Made by a program: the position numbers and the translations under genes. The notes beneath the pieces were generated by a model. That model was not told the DNA's origin. It saw only the letters and a list, made by a program, of their open reading frames with translations, and did no database searches. Below are positions 8,556 through 19,100 of a stretch of 64,000 bases of DNA, piece after piece. Source of the DNA: Pseudomonas sp. ABC1 (lineage in GTDB: Bacteria; Pseudomonadota; Gammaproteobacteria; Pseudomonadales; Pseudomonadaceae); assembly GCF_013395055.1 (NCBI RefSeq), contig NZ_CP058349.1, positions 2,602,001-2,666,000 of the forward strand. The letters are read 5' to 3'. The stretch's first letter is position 1. The number at the start of each line of letters is the position of its first letter.

Positions 8556-9014
8556 ATGCTGAACAACGATGTGCTGCGCAGCCTGCGCTATGTGCTGAAT
8601 GTGAATGAGCGCGGTATCGTCGAGATCACCGCGCTGGGTGGGCTCGACGTGAGCGAGGCGGAAGTGGCCGCTTACCTGAAGCGGGACGATGAAGAAGGCT
8701 ATGTAGTTTGCAAGGACAAGGTCATGGCGCACTTCCTCGATGGCCTGGTGGTCTTCAAGCGTGGCCGTGACGAGCGTCGCGCCGGATTGCCCATCGAACT
8801 GCCGGTTACCAACAACATGGTGCTGAAGAAGCTGCGCGTGGCGTTCGAACTGAAAGAGGACGACTTGCACGACATTCTGCGGTCGGTGGATTTTCCGGTA
8901 TCCAAGCCCGAGCTGAGCGCACTGTTCAGAAAGGCCGGGCACAGTAATTACCGTGCCTGCGGTGACCAACTGCTGCGCAACTTCCTCAAGGGGCTGGCGT
9001 CGTTCGGCAAGTGA
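8556..9014 (+). CDS. DUF1456 family protein (YehS-like)
   Basis: 152 residues with two copies of the DUF1456 unit: the first begins MLNNDVLRSLRYVLNVNE, the second TNNMVLKKLRVAFELKEDDL. Each holds a short helical repeat ending in a DxxMxxFLxGL-like segment (HFLDGLVVFKRG; NFLKGLASFGK). E. coli YehS has the same two-repeat form and length. The molecular function is unknown. Start chosen at 8556 because it aligns with the repeat start; the open frame continues upstream through the terminator and is not believed. It stands alone after the typA terminator. Confidence 0.85.
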   Translation: MLNNDVLRSLRYVLNVNERGIVEITALGGLDVSEAEVAAYLKRDDEEGYVVCKDKVMAHFLDGLVVFKRGRDERRAGLPIELPVTNNMVLKKLRVAFELKEDDLHDILRSVDFPVSKPELSALFRKAGHSNYRACGDQLLRNFLKGLASFGK

Positions 9015-9056
9015 GGCGCGCCCGCCGTCTGCCGGCCAGAGTGTAGCTCTGCGGTC

Positions 9057-9092
9057 TCCAGGGTGACGAAGCGGTTGTTTCATCACCCTGGA
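9057..9092. terminator. Hairpin between convergent DUF1456 gene and oxidase
   Basis: 10-bp perfect inverted repeat, TCCAGGGTGA / TCACCCTGGA, with a 16-nt loop, between convergent stop codons. It probably serves both directions, although the U-tract is weak. Confidence 0.55.
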
Positions 9093-9100
9093 AGTTGCCA

Positions 9101-11167
9101 TCAGTGATGATGCCCCGTGGCGGGCTTGCCTTTGGCGTCGGGCAGAGCGACACGGATGAGTTGCATCATGCCCTGGTCCTCATGGTCGAGGATGTGGCAG
9201 TGCAGCACGAAATCGCCGATGTAGCGTTGATAGCGTGTGCGTACCACCACGGTGTAATACTCGGGCGGTGTGCCGAAGTCGGCCAGGTTCTTCACCCAGA
9301 GCGTGTCCTTCCATACGCCCTTGAGGCTTGGGTATTGCGGGTCCGGCGTGCCGCCCGCGTCATCGATTGCGCCGACTTCGCTGACATCCCGCCCGTTCGG
9401 ATCGAGAATCCTGACGACCTGGAAGGGATTCACATGGATATGGAACGGGTGGCTGACGGCATCGGAGCGCAGCGTCCACTCATCCACGCCGCCGAGGGGG
9501 AGCGTCCGATCTATGCGACCTGGCTTGAAGGGTTCGCCATCGACCAGGAAGTTGAAGGCTTCCCCTTGCTTCGTGATGTTGAACGACAGCTCTTGGGTGC
9601 CGGTCACTTCGTTGTCTTCAATGTCGGCATGCGGTACGAAGCGGCTGAGACGCAGGCCGTCGCGCAAGTCGCGGATGACTGTGTCGCGGACTTCCCTGTT
9701 GAGGATGTTCCGCTCTGCGGCGATGCTCAGCTCGTTCACCAGATACTTACTGATGTTGCCTTGCACCGACCGCCCTTCGGCGACCCTGACCAGGCCCAGC
9801 AGTTGCCGGGACGGTGCCGGACGGTCAACGGAGGCCGTAGCCGGCGCGGCCGCATCGATCACGCAGTAGGTGCCCGCTTCGGGAAATACCATCAGGCTGT
9901 CCCAGCGATAGCCGGGCTGGTAGATCGTCTGCTCCTGGCGAAGCGTCTGTTTCAGCGTCAGGCCATCGGCGGCGACCAGGTGCTGGGGCAGTGGTGGGGC
10001 TGAGCAGTTCTGCGCGATGAAACTGTCCTGCTCGGCGGCGCTGAGGTTCTGCGCGCTGCCGGCCCCGGGGCGGAGCTTGCGGAATTGCAGGTTGACCGTG
10101 TCGCGAACGCCGCCGTGGATCACCCGCCAGCGCTCGACGTTGCCGGCTTGTGCGTCTTCGAAGAAGGGCAGGACGCGCCCGTTGATGCTGGTATAGCGCC
10201 CGGAAGCGGCCCATTGTCCGGGGCCGAACAGGTCATAGTTGTCGATCTCGCCGACATCGCCCTTGTCGCAACGGTAAGTGCCGTCGGCATTGGTCTTGAT
10301 CTTGCCGTCCTTGTGGCGGCAGGCGTACTGGATCTGTTGCAGGACCAGTACGCGCTCCTTGAAGGGCTGCTCGTCGGATGGTTTCAGCAGGGTATCCAGG
10401 TCGCCGGTGCGCGCCAGTGTCGGCTGGCGATCCCCACGAATGACCAGTGCCCCGGCCATGCCGCTGGAAACCTGGAGCGCGGTGGAGCCGTGCAGGTGGG
10501 TGTGATACCAGAAGGTGCCCGCGGGATGGTCGGCGGGAATGTTGTATTCGTACTGGAAGCTGACCTGAGGCTCGATGGAGAGGAGCACATTGTCGCTGTT
10601 GCCGGACGGGCTGATCCAGAGGCCGTGGGTATGCAGGTTGGTGCCGTTGAAACAGTGCGGGTCGTTGATGCCACCTGGCGGTGTCGTGCAGGTGGGGTCG
10701 TCCGGTAGCTGGTTGTTCAGGTTGATACGCAGGGTGTCGCCCGGGCGGGTTTCCAGCATCGGAGAGATGAACGGCACGTCGGGGTCTATTCCGGTGCCCT
10801 GGTAGCTGCGCAGCTTCACGGTGTCATAGCGGTTGGGGCTGGCCGGGTTGCGCAGGGTGCCTTCGGTGTAGGTGACGTTGAGGTCGACATAAGCCTCCCG
10901 CGGTCCCGTGTCTTCCCCTGCGGCCTGCTCAGCGCCCAGCAGTGGTGGCTCGGCGGTATCGGTACTGCGTAATTCCAGGCGCGGCGGATCGCTGACCACT
11001 TGCCTGGGGTCGTCGCGGTTCGTTGCGGCATGAAGGGCTGACGGCGCCAAGCTGCAGAGTGTCAGGCACAGGGCCAGGCTTTGCTGGAGTGGCTGTAATG
11101 CAAACCGGTTTGTGCGTTCCTGCCGTGCCAGTTTGCGGACGGAATTGTTGCGTGTACTGGGCATCAT
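9101..11167 (-). CDS. Exported multicopper oxidase (laccase-like)
   Basis: 688 residues. The N-terminus has basic residues and then a hydrophobic stretch ending SALHAATN, so export to the periplasm is expected. All four copper-ligand blocks are present: HTHGLW (about residue 177), WYHTHLHG (about 219), HPFHIHV (about 572) and HCHILDHEDQGMM (about 656). They supply the type 2/3 trinuclear cluster and the type 1 site, with a Met axial ligand. The family oxidises phenolics or metal ions while reducing O2 to water; the substrate cannot be told. The protein ends in GHHH. Start at 11167 or the adjacent ATG at 11164. It diverges from the CDI operon and has no obvious copper-export partner here. Confidence 0.88.
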   Translation of the reverse strand: MMPSTRNNSVRKLARQERTNRFALQPLQQSLALCLTLCSLAPSALHAATNRDDPRQVVSDPPRLELRSTDTAEPPLLGAEQAAGEDTGPREAYVDLNVTYTEGTLRNPASPNRYDTVKLRSYQGTGIDPDVPFISPMLETRPGDTLRINLNNQLPDDPTCTTPPGGINDPHCFNGTNLHTHGLWISPSGNSDNVLLSIEPQVSFQYEYNIPADHPAGTFWYHTHLHGSTALQVSSGMAGALVIRGDRQPTLARTGDLDTLLKPSDEQPFKERVLVLQQIQYACRHKDGKIKTNADGTYRCDKGDVGEIDNYDLFGPGQWAASGRYTSINGRVLPFFEDAQAGNVERWRVIHGGVRDTVNLQFRKLRPGAGSAQNLSAAEQDSFIAQNCSAPPLPQHLVAADGLTLKQTLRQEQTIYQPGYRWDSLMVFPEAGTYCVIDAAAPATASVDRPAPSRQLLGLVRVAEGRSVQGNISKYLVNELSIAAERNILNREVRDTVIRDLRDGLRLSRFVPHADIEDNEVTGTQELSFNITKQGEAFNFLVDGEPFKPGRIDRTLPLGGVDEWTLRSDAVSHPFHIHVNPFQVVRILDPNGRDVSEVGAIDDAGGTPDPQYPSLKGVWKDTLWVKNLADFGTPPEYYTVVVRTRYQRYIGDFVLHCHILDHEDQGMMQLIRVALPDAKGKPATGHHH

Positions 11168-11398
11168 CCTTGATTCCTGTGTGGTGAACCGCAGGAATCT
11201 ATAGCGATACCAGGGCGCTGCGCAAGCGGGATTGCCATGTCGGCTGCTGAGGCAGATGCGCTGCCGTATCGCTTGTGACTACTGGGCCGTCGTGCGCCTG
11301 TACATGGATGTCCTGCTTCGGGTGTGGCTATTTGCTATCTATTATGGAATGATTCTCAGGCGTCATATTCGTTTTTCACACATGGATCAGTGTCACCA

Positions 11399-13096
11399 AT
11401 GGATGGTGTTCTCATACGGCTGTTGCCGTGCATCGCTCTTTTCTTGATATCCATGGGCGCCTTCTGCGCCGACCCTTCCCCGGGGGATCTCGACTGGATT
11501 CGCGAGCGGCAGGAGCGGTTGCTGGAGCAACAGCAGCAGCGGCTCAAGGAGTTGCAGCAACTGCCTGGCGGTCGCTCTGATTCTCCGCCGCCAGCGACCC
11601 CCGCTGATGATAGCTGCTACCCGATCCAGCGGATTCATCTGCAGGGCGCCAACCTGCTGGACGCAGCGCAGCAGCGTGCGCTGGTGGCGCCTTTCGAGGG
11701 GCGCTGTCTGGGCATTGCCCAGCTCAACGAATTGCTGAAAATCGTCACGCAGTACTACCTCGATCATGGTTATGTGACGTCGCGGGCCTACCTGGCCGAA
11801 CAGGACTTGAGTTCCGGCGAGTTGACGCTGCAGGTCGTCGAGGGACGCCTGGAGGGCCTCGACTCTTCCGCCCTGGCCAGCCAGCGTGAACTGGCCATGG
11901 CCTTTCCCGGGCATGCCGACGGCTATCTGAATTTGCGGGAGCTGGAGCAGTTGGTCGATCAGTTGGGACGCCTGCCGTCTCGTCCTGCGCAGCTCGATCT
12001 GGTGCCGGGGACGCAAGTGGGCGGCAGCCGCGTGCGCCTGTCCGGCGAGCCAATGAAGCCCTGGCGCGTGTCGCTGAGTCGACACAACGAGGGCCAGCGC
12101 AGCACAGGAGAGCAGCAGTTGGCGCTGGGGCTTGAATGGGACAGCCCGCTGGGGCTTGCCGACCAGTTCGGGCTGCGCGGATCGGGCGATGCCGTCACTG
12201 ATACCTGGCGACATTCGGCCAGCCAGTCGGCCACCTACAGCATTCCCTATGGCTGGTGGCGGCTCGACTACTCCTACAACCAGAGCTACTACCGCACGCG
12301 TGTGGAAAGCAGTGGGCAGCTGTTCGAGAGCGACGGTGAAAGCAAGCAGCATCAGTTGCGCGTCGAGCGTGTCCTGCATCGCGACAGCCTGGGCAAGTCG
12401 GCGATGAATCTCGGGTTGGCACACTTGCGCACCCGCAACTACATCGAGAACAGCCTGTTGCAAGGCTCCAGCAATCGCCTTACGGAATTACAGCTGGGTT
12501 TCAACCATGGCCGCCGGGTGAAGAACGCCTTCGTCAACATGGACCTGGGCTGGCAGCGCGGTATCGGCGCGCTGGATGCCCAGCGCAACGAGCGTGCCAG
12601 AGGCTCGCAGCCGGTCTCGCGCTACAACAAATACAGCCTGACCCTCAGCTACCTGCAACCGTTTTCCTTCCTTGGCCAGTCCTTGAGCGTCGACAGCCTG
12701 TTCAACGCACAGCGCAGCGAAGACGTGCTCTACAGCCCGCAGCGAATCAGCCTGGGCGGGCTGTCCTCGGTGCGTGGTTTCAAGGAGCAGTCGCTGAGTG
12801 GCGACAGTGGGTATTACTGGCGCAACCAGGTTCGCTGGCGGCATCCGGTGACCTGGGAAGCGCTACGACCTTTCGTGCGCGAGTATGGATTGCTGCTGGC
12901 CTATGACCGTGGAGCGATCAAGGGCACTGCGTACAACACGGGACAGCATGGGCGTGTCAGCGGCAACGCCGCAGAGTTTTCGCTACGCGGCGAGCACATG
13001 GCCGTCAGCCTGACCCTGGCCCATTCCCTGGAGCGCCCCGATGCCTTCGCGCAGCGGGAAAGGCCCGTGCATTTTCGCGTCGACCTGTTTTTCTGA
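11399..13096 (+). CDS. cdiB: TpsB outer-membrane transporter of the two-partner system (CdiB-like)
   Basis: 565 residues from the ATG at 11399, which gives a signal peptide (MDGVLIRLLPCIALFLI, cleavage near GAFCA-DP). A Gln-rich helical segment follows (ERQERLLEQQQQRLKEL), then a POTRA region (IQRIHLQGANLLD; LEQLVDQLGRLPSRPAQLDL) and the ShlB/FhaC 16-strand barrel, which ends in the aromatic FRVDLFF. The LGGLSSVRGFKEQSLSG block holds the VRGF motif of the L6 loop, essential in FhaC. It should secrete the protein encoded 21 nt downstream. Calling it CdiB depends on the downstream gene being CdiA. Confidence 0.93.
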   Translation: MDGVLIRLLPCIALFLISMGAFCADPSPGDLDWIRERQERLLEQQQQRLKELQQLPGGRSDSPPPATPADDSCYPIQRIHLQGANLLDAAQQRALVAPFEGRCLGIAQLNELLKIVTQYYLDHGYVTSRAYLAEQDLSSGELTLQVVEGRLEGLDSSALASQRELAMAFPGHADGYLNLRELEQLVDQLGRLPSRPAQLDLVPGTQVGGSRVRLSGEPMKPWRVSLSRHNEGQRSTGEQQLALGLEWDSPLGLADQFGLRGSGDAVTDTWRHSASQSATYSIPYGWWRLDYSYNQSYYRTRVESSGQLFESDGESKQHQLRVERVLHRDSLGKSAMNLGLAHLRTRNYIENSLLQGSSNRLTELQLGFNHGRRVKNAFVNMDLGWQRGIGALDAQRNERARGSQPVSRYNKYSLTLSYLQPFSFLGQSLSVDSLFNAQRSEDVLYSPQRISLGGLSSVRGFKEQSLSGDSGYYWRNQVRWRHPVTWEALRPFVREYGLLLAYDRGAIKGTAYNTGQHGRVSGNAAEFSLRGEHMAVSLTLAHSLERPDAFAQRERPVHFRVDLFF

Positions 13097-13117
13097 TTCG
13101 TTTTTTGGAGTTGCTAC

Positions 13118-16100
13118 ATGGACGTTCGTAGCTCGCTTTTTCAGAACATCGCCTCTGTCCTGATCGGGGTTCTATTCCTCAACCCGATCGTTGGCGCTGC
13201 TGCCGAAGTCTCTGTCGCCCTGGGCAACTCCGCCACGCTGACCCAGGCCGGCAATGGTGTGCCGGTGGTCAACATCGCGGCGCCTAACGCCAATGGCTTG
13301 TCGCACAATCAGTTCAATGAATACAACGTCGGCCAACAGGGCCTGATCCTCAACAACGCGACGGACAGGACCCAGAACACCCAGCTCGGCGGCATCATCC
13401 TCGGCAACTCGAATCTGAACGGCAAGGCCGCAGGGTTGATCCTCAATGAAGTGACGGGCAGCAACCCCAGCCAGCTCAAGGGTTATACCGAAGTGGCCGG
13501 GCAGTCGGCGGCGGTGATCGTCGCCAACCCGCATGGGATTACCTGTGATGGTTGCGGCTTTATCAATACCCCCCATGCCACGCTCACAACCGGCAAGCCG
13601 GTGATCGAAAATGGACAGCTCGAGCGTTTCGATGTGGACGGTGGACACATCTCCATCGACGGTGCCGGCCTCAACGCCTCCAATATCGACCGTTTCGACC
13701 TGATCACACGCAGCGCACGACTGAATGCCGAACTGCATGCCAACGAGCTGAATGTCGTTACCGGGCGCAACCAGGTGGATGCCGAGACGCTGTCCGCCAC
13801 CGCCAAGCAGACAACGGACGCCGATAAACCCCTGTTGGCCATCGACAGCTCCGCGCTGGGTGGTATGTACGCCGGCGCCATCCGCCTGGTCGGGACCGAG
13901 GCGGGCGTCGGGGTCAAGCTGGACGGGCGGATGGCGGCCAGTGCCGGTGATATCCATATCGACAGCAGTGGTCGCCTGCGCCTGGGGCAGGTCGATGTCC
14001 AGCGCGACTTGAACGTCATGGCGCAGGATGTCGAACTAGCGGGCGACGTCAAGGTGGCAGGGCAGGCCAATATCCACGGTTCCGGATCGCTCAACAACCA
14101 GCAGGCCCTGACGGCTGAAGGCTCTATTGCCTTGAGCGGCGGGGCTGTAGTCAACGAGGGGCGTATCGATACGCAGGACGACCTGCGCATCGACGCGCGG
14201 TCCCTGCGTAACAGCGGTTCCCTGGATTCCACTGAAAACCTTCATATCACTGTGAGTGCTGGACTCGACAACCGCAGTGGCAGCGTCAGTGCCGGCAAGG
14301 ATGTCAGCGTCCGTGCTACGACACTGGACAACCGCCAGGGCCAGGTTCTGGCAGAGCGAACAGTGACGCTCGATGTGGTGGGGCAGGCCGACAATCGTCA
14401 GGGGCAGATCGCATCCAGCCAGCGCCTGGATGTGAAGACCGAGAGCCTGGACAACAGCCAGGGCGAATTGCTCGCCGCAGGAGAGTTGCGTCTTGTCGCG
14501 GGACCGGTAAGCAACCGTGAGGGGCGTATTGCCAGCAACGGCGCCCTGACGGCCAGCCTGCAAGGGCTGGATCAGCAGGGCGGTAGCCTGACCAGCGGCA
14601 CGACTCTGAGCCTGGATCTGGCCGGTGGGGCACTGAACAACGACAACGCCCTGCTCAATGCGCCCGGCGCCTTGCTGCTGAAGAATATCGGCGCGGTGAG
14701 CAACCAGGGCGGTGAAATTTCCAGCCAGCAGGCCTTCACCCTGGCAGCACAAAGCCTGGATAACAGCGGCGGCAAGCTGCTGAGCAACCAGGCGCTGACC
14801 TTGCGAGTGCAACAGCACCTGAACAACCTCAAGGGCCTGGTTTCCGCTCAAGGGCTGGATATCACTGCAACCAGTCTGCTCAATAGCCAAGGTCGGGTAG
14901 CCAGTCGCAGCGACTTGATCGCGACCATCGAGACACTGGATCAGCGCGACGGTGAACTGCTGGCCGAAGGTCGACTGATGCTGAGCGGCAATCGCCTGGA
15001 TAACCGTGGTGGCCTGCTGGCAGCCAATGGTGATCTGGAACTGAACCTGTCCGACATCGACAATCGCGGAGGAGAGGTTTCCAGCCGGGCGAATACGCGT
15101 ATTTCCAGCCAGTCAGTGGATAACCGCGAAGGCGGGCAACTGTTGTCGAACAACCTGAGCCTGACCGCCGCCCGTATTCTCAATGGCCAGCGGGGGCTTA
15201 TCCAGGCACTCCAGAATGCCCAGCTCAATGGCAGCCAACTGGATAACGTGGACGGAACCCTGAGCGCGGGTAGTCAACTGGCCGTCACCCTGTCGGGTGA
15301 GCTGAACAACGCGAGCGGCCTGATCGACAGCGCAGGTCACTTGAACCTGTCGGCGGGTCGTATCGACAACAGCGCGGGAACGCTGTCCAGCGCTGGCGCT
15401 TCGACGCTCCAGAGCAGCGGTGCGCTGCTCAACCAGGGCGGCACGGTTTCCAGCGACAGCACCTTGCTGCTGCGCAGCGCCAGCCTGGACAACCAGGGCG
15501 GACGTATCGAAAGCCGCAAAGGCGCGGACGTCGGCACCGGCGTCTTTGATAACAGCGCAGGGCGTCTGGTCAGTACGGACACTCTGACGCTGAGCGCCAG
15601 CCAGGTCGATAACACCGACGGCACCCTGGCCAGCAGCGGCCAACTGACGGCACGCCTGACCGGCTTGAATCAACAGGGCGGAAGCCTGACCAGTGGCACG
15701 GCGTTGAGCCTGGACCTGGCAGGCGGTGCACTGAACAACGACAACGCCCTGCTCAATGCCCCCGGCGCCTTGCTGCTGACGAATATCGGCGCGGTGAGCA
15801 ACCAGGGTGGTGAAATCTCCAGCCAGCAGGCCTTCACCCTGGTGGCCCAGAGCCTGGATAACAGCGGCGGCAAGCTGCTGAGCAACCAGGCACTGACCCT
15901 GCGTATCCAGCAGCACCTGAGCAACCTCAAGGGTCTGGTTTCCGCTAAAGGCCTGAATGTCACGGCCGCCAGCCTGACCAACACCGAAGGTCGTGTCGCC
16001 AGCCGTAGCAACCTGCTTGCTGCTATCGATACGGTTGACCAGCAGAATGGTGATCTGGTCGCCGAAGGCGCGCTGACGTTGCGCGGTGCCAAGCTGGATA

Positions 16101-19100
16101 ACCGTGGCGGCCTGCTGGCGGCCAATGGCGATATCGAACTGGCCGTCACGACCATCGATAACCGTGGCGGAAGGATTTCCAGCCAGACGGATGCCTCGCT
16201 TACCGGCGGCTCGCTGGACAACCGTGCCGGCGGGCAACTGTTGTCGAACAACCTGAGCCTGACTGCTGATCGTATTCTCAATGGCCAACAGGGCCTGATC
16301 CAGGCACTCCAGAGTGCCCAACTCAAAGGCCTCCAGTTGGATAACGCAGGCGGAACCCTGAGTGCGGGCAGCTTGCTGAACATCGCGCTTGGCGGTGAGT
16401 TGAACAATGCCAAGGGTTTGATCGACAGCGAGGGGCGTCTGAGCCTGGCGGCCGGCCAGGTCGATAACACGCTCGGGCGAATTGCCAGTGACGGTCAACT
16501 GACCGCCAGCCTGACGGGCCTGAATCAGGCCGGGGGTGAGCTGTTCAGCAGCACGGCCCTGAGCCTGGATCTGGCTGGCGGCGTTCTGAACAACGACAAC
16601 GCTTTGATCAATGCTCCCAGTGCCTTGCTGCTGACGAACATCGGCACGGTGAGCAACAAAGGCGGCGAAATCTCCAGCCAGCAGGCCTTCACCCTGGCAG
16701 CCCAGAGCCTGGATAACGGCGGCGGCAAGCTGCTTAGCAACCAGGTACTGACCCTGCGTATCCAGCAACACCTGACCAACCTCAAGGGCCTGGTTTCCGC
16801 TCAAGGCCTGAATATCACTGCTGCCAGCCTGGCCAACACCGAAGGTCGCGTCGCCAGCCGTAGCAACCTGCTTGCCGTCATCGATACGGTCGACCAGCAG
16901 AATGGTGAGCTGGTCGCCGAAGGCGAGCTGACGTTGCGCGGCTCCGTACTGGATAACCGTGGCGGCCTGCTGGCGGCCAATGGCGATATCGAACTGGCCG
17001 TCACGACCATCGATAACCGTGGCGGAGAGCTTTCCAGCCAGGCCGGTACGACAATCACCAGCGAACAGCTCGATAACAGCAGCGGCGAACTGCTGGCCGC
17101 GAATCTGCAATTGACTGTCGAGCGTATTTCCAACGGTCAGAAAGGCCTGATCCAGGCGCTCCAGAATGCCCAGTTCAATGGCAGCCAACTGGATAACGTG
17201 GACGGAACCCTGAGCGCGGGTAGCCAACTGGCCATCGCCCTGGCGGGTGAACTGAACAACGCGAGCGGCCTGATCGACAGCGCAGGTCGTCTGAACCTGT
17301 CGGCGGGGCGTATCGACAACAGCGCGGGAGTGCTGTCCAGCGCTGGCGCTTCGACGCTCCAGAGCAACGGTGCGCTGCTCAACCAGGGCGGAACGGTTTC
17401 CAGCGACAGCACCTTGCTGCTGCGCAGCGCCAGCCTGGACAACCAGGGCGGACGTATCGAAAGCCGCAAAGGCGCGGACGTCGGCACCGGCGTCTTTGAT
17501 AACAGCGCAGGGCGTCTGGTCAGTACGGACACTCTGACGCTGAGCGCCAGCCAGGTCGATAACACCGACGGCACCCTGGCCAGCAGCGGCCAACTGACGG
17601 CACGCCTGACCGGCTTGAATCAACAGGGCGGAAGCCTGACCAGTGGCACGGCGTTGAGCCTGGACCTGGCAGGCGGTGCACTGAACAACGACAACGCCCT
17701 GCTCAATGCCCCCGGCGCCTTGCTGCTGACGAATATCGGCGCGGTGAGCAACCAGGGTGGTGAAATCTCCAGCCAGCAGGCCTTCACCCTGGTGGCCCAG
17801 AGCCTGGATAACAGCGGCGGCAAGCTGCTGAGCAACCAGGCACTGACCCTGCGTATCCAGCAGCACCTGAGCAACCTCAAGGGTCTGGTTTCCGCTAAAG
17901 GCCTGAATGTCACGGCCGCCAGCCTGACCAACACCGAAGGTCGTGTCGCCAGCCGTAGCAACCTGCTTGCTGCTATCGATACGGTTGACCAGCAGAATGG
18001 TGAGCTGATCGCCGAGGGCGCGCTGACGTTGCGCGGCTCCGTACTGGATAACCGTGGCGGCCTGCTGGCGGCCAATGGCGATATCGAACTGGTCGTCACC
18101 GCTATCGACAATCGTGGCGGAGAACTATCCAGCCAGGCCGGTACGACGATCACCAGCGAACAGCTCGATAACAGCGGCGGAGCACTGCTGGCCGCGAATC
18201 TGCAATTGACTGCCAAGCGTATTTCCAACGGTCAGAAAGGCCTGATCCAGGCGCTCCAGAGTACCCAACTCAATGGCAGCCAACTGGATAACGTGAACGG
18301 AACCCTGAGCGCGGGTAGCCAACTGGCCATCGCCCTGACGGGTGAATTGAACAACGTAGGCGGCCTGATCGACAGCGCAGGTCGTCTGAACCTGTCGGCG
18401 GGGCGTATCGACAACAGCGCGGGAGTGCTGTCCAGCGCTGGCGCTTCGACGCTCCAGAGCAACGGTGCGCTGCTCAACCAAGGCGGAACGGTTTCCAGCG
18501 ACAGCACCTTGCTGCTGCGCAGCGCCGGCCTGGATAACCGGGGCGGACGTATCGAAAGCCGCAAAGGCGCGGACATCGGCACGGGCGCCTTCGATAACAG
18601 CGCAGGGCGTCTGGTCAGTACGGACACCCTGACGCTGAGCGCTGGCCAGGTCGACAACACCGACGGCACCCTGGTCAGCAGTGGTCAACTGACGGCACGC
18701 CTGACCGGCTTGAACCAGCAGGGTGGTAGCTTGGCCAGTGGCACGGCCCTGAGCCTGGACCTGGCGGGCGGTGTGCTGAACAACGACAACGCCCTGCTCA
18801 ATGCCCCCGGCGCCTTGCTGCTGACGAATATCGGCGCGGTAAGTAATAAAGGCGGCGAAATCTCCAGCCAGCAGGCGTTCACCCTGGCAGCCAAAAGCCT
18901 GGATAACAGTAGCGGCAAGCTACTGAGCAATCAGGCACTGACCCTGCGTATCCAGCAGCACCTGAGCAACCTCAAGGGGCTGGTTTCCGCTCAAGGGCTG
19001 GATATCCAGGCAGCCAGCCTGGCCAACACCGAAGGTCGCGTCGCCAGCCGTAGCAACCTGCTTGCCGCCATCGATATGGTCGACCAACAGAATGGTGAGC

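Noticed and set aside
15443..18003. Assembly duplication as explanation of the 611-bp repeat
   Set aside because: The copies are flanked by different sequence and fit the 1.1-kb module rhythm; still worth a long-read check.
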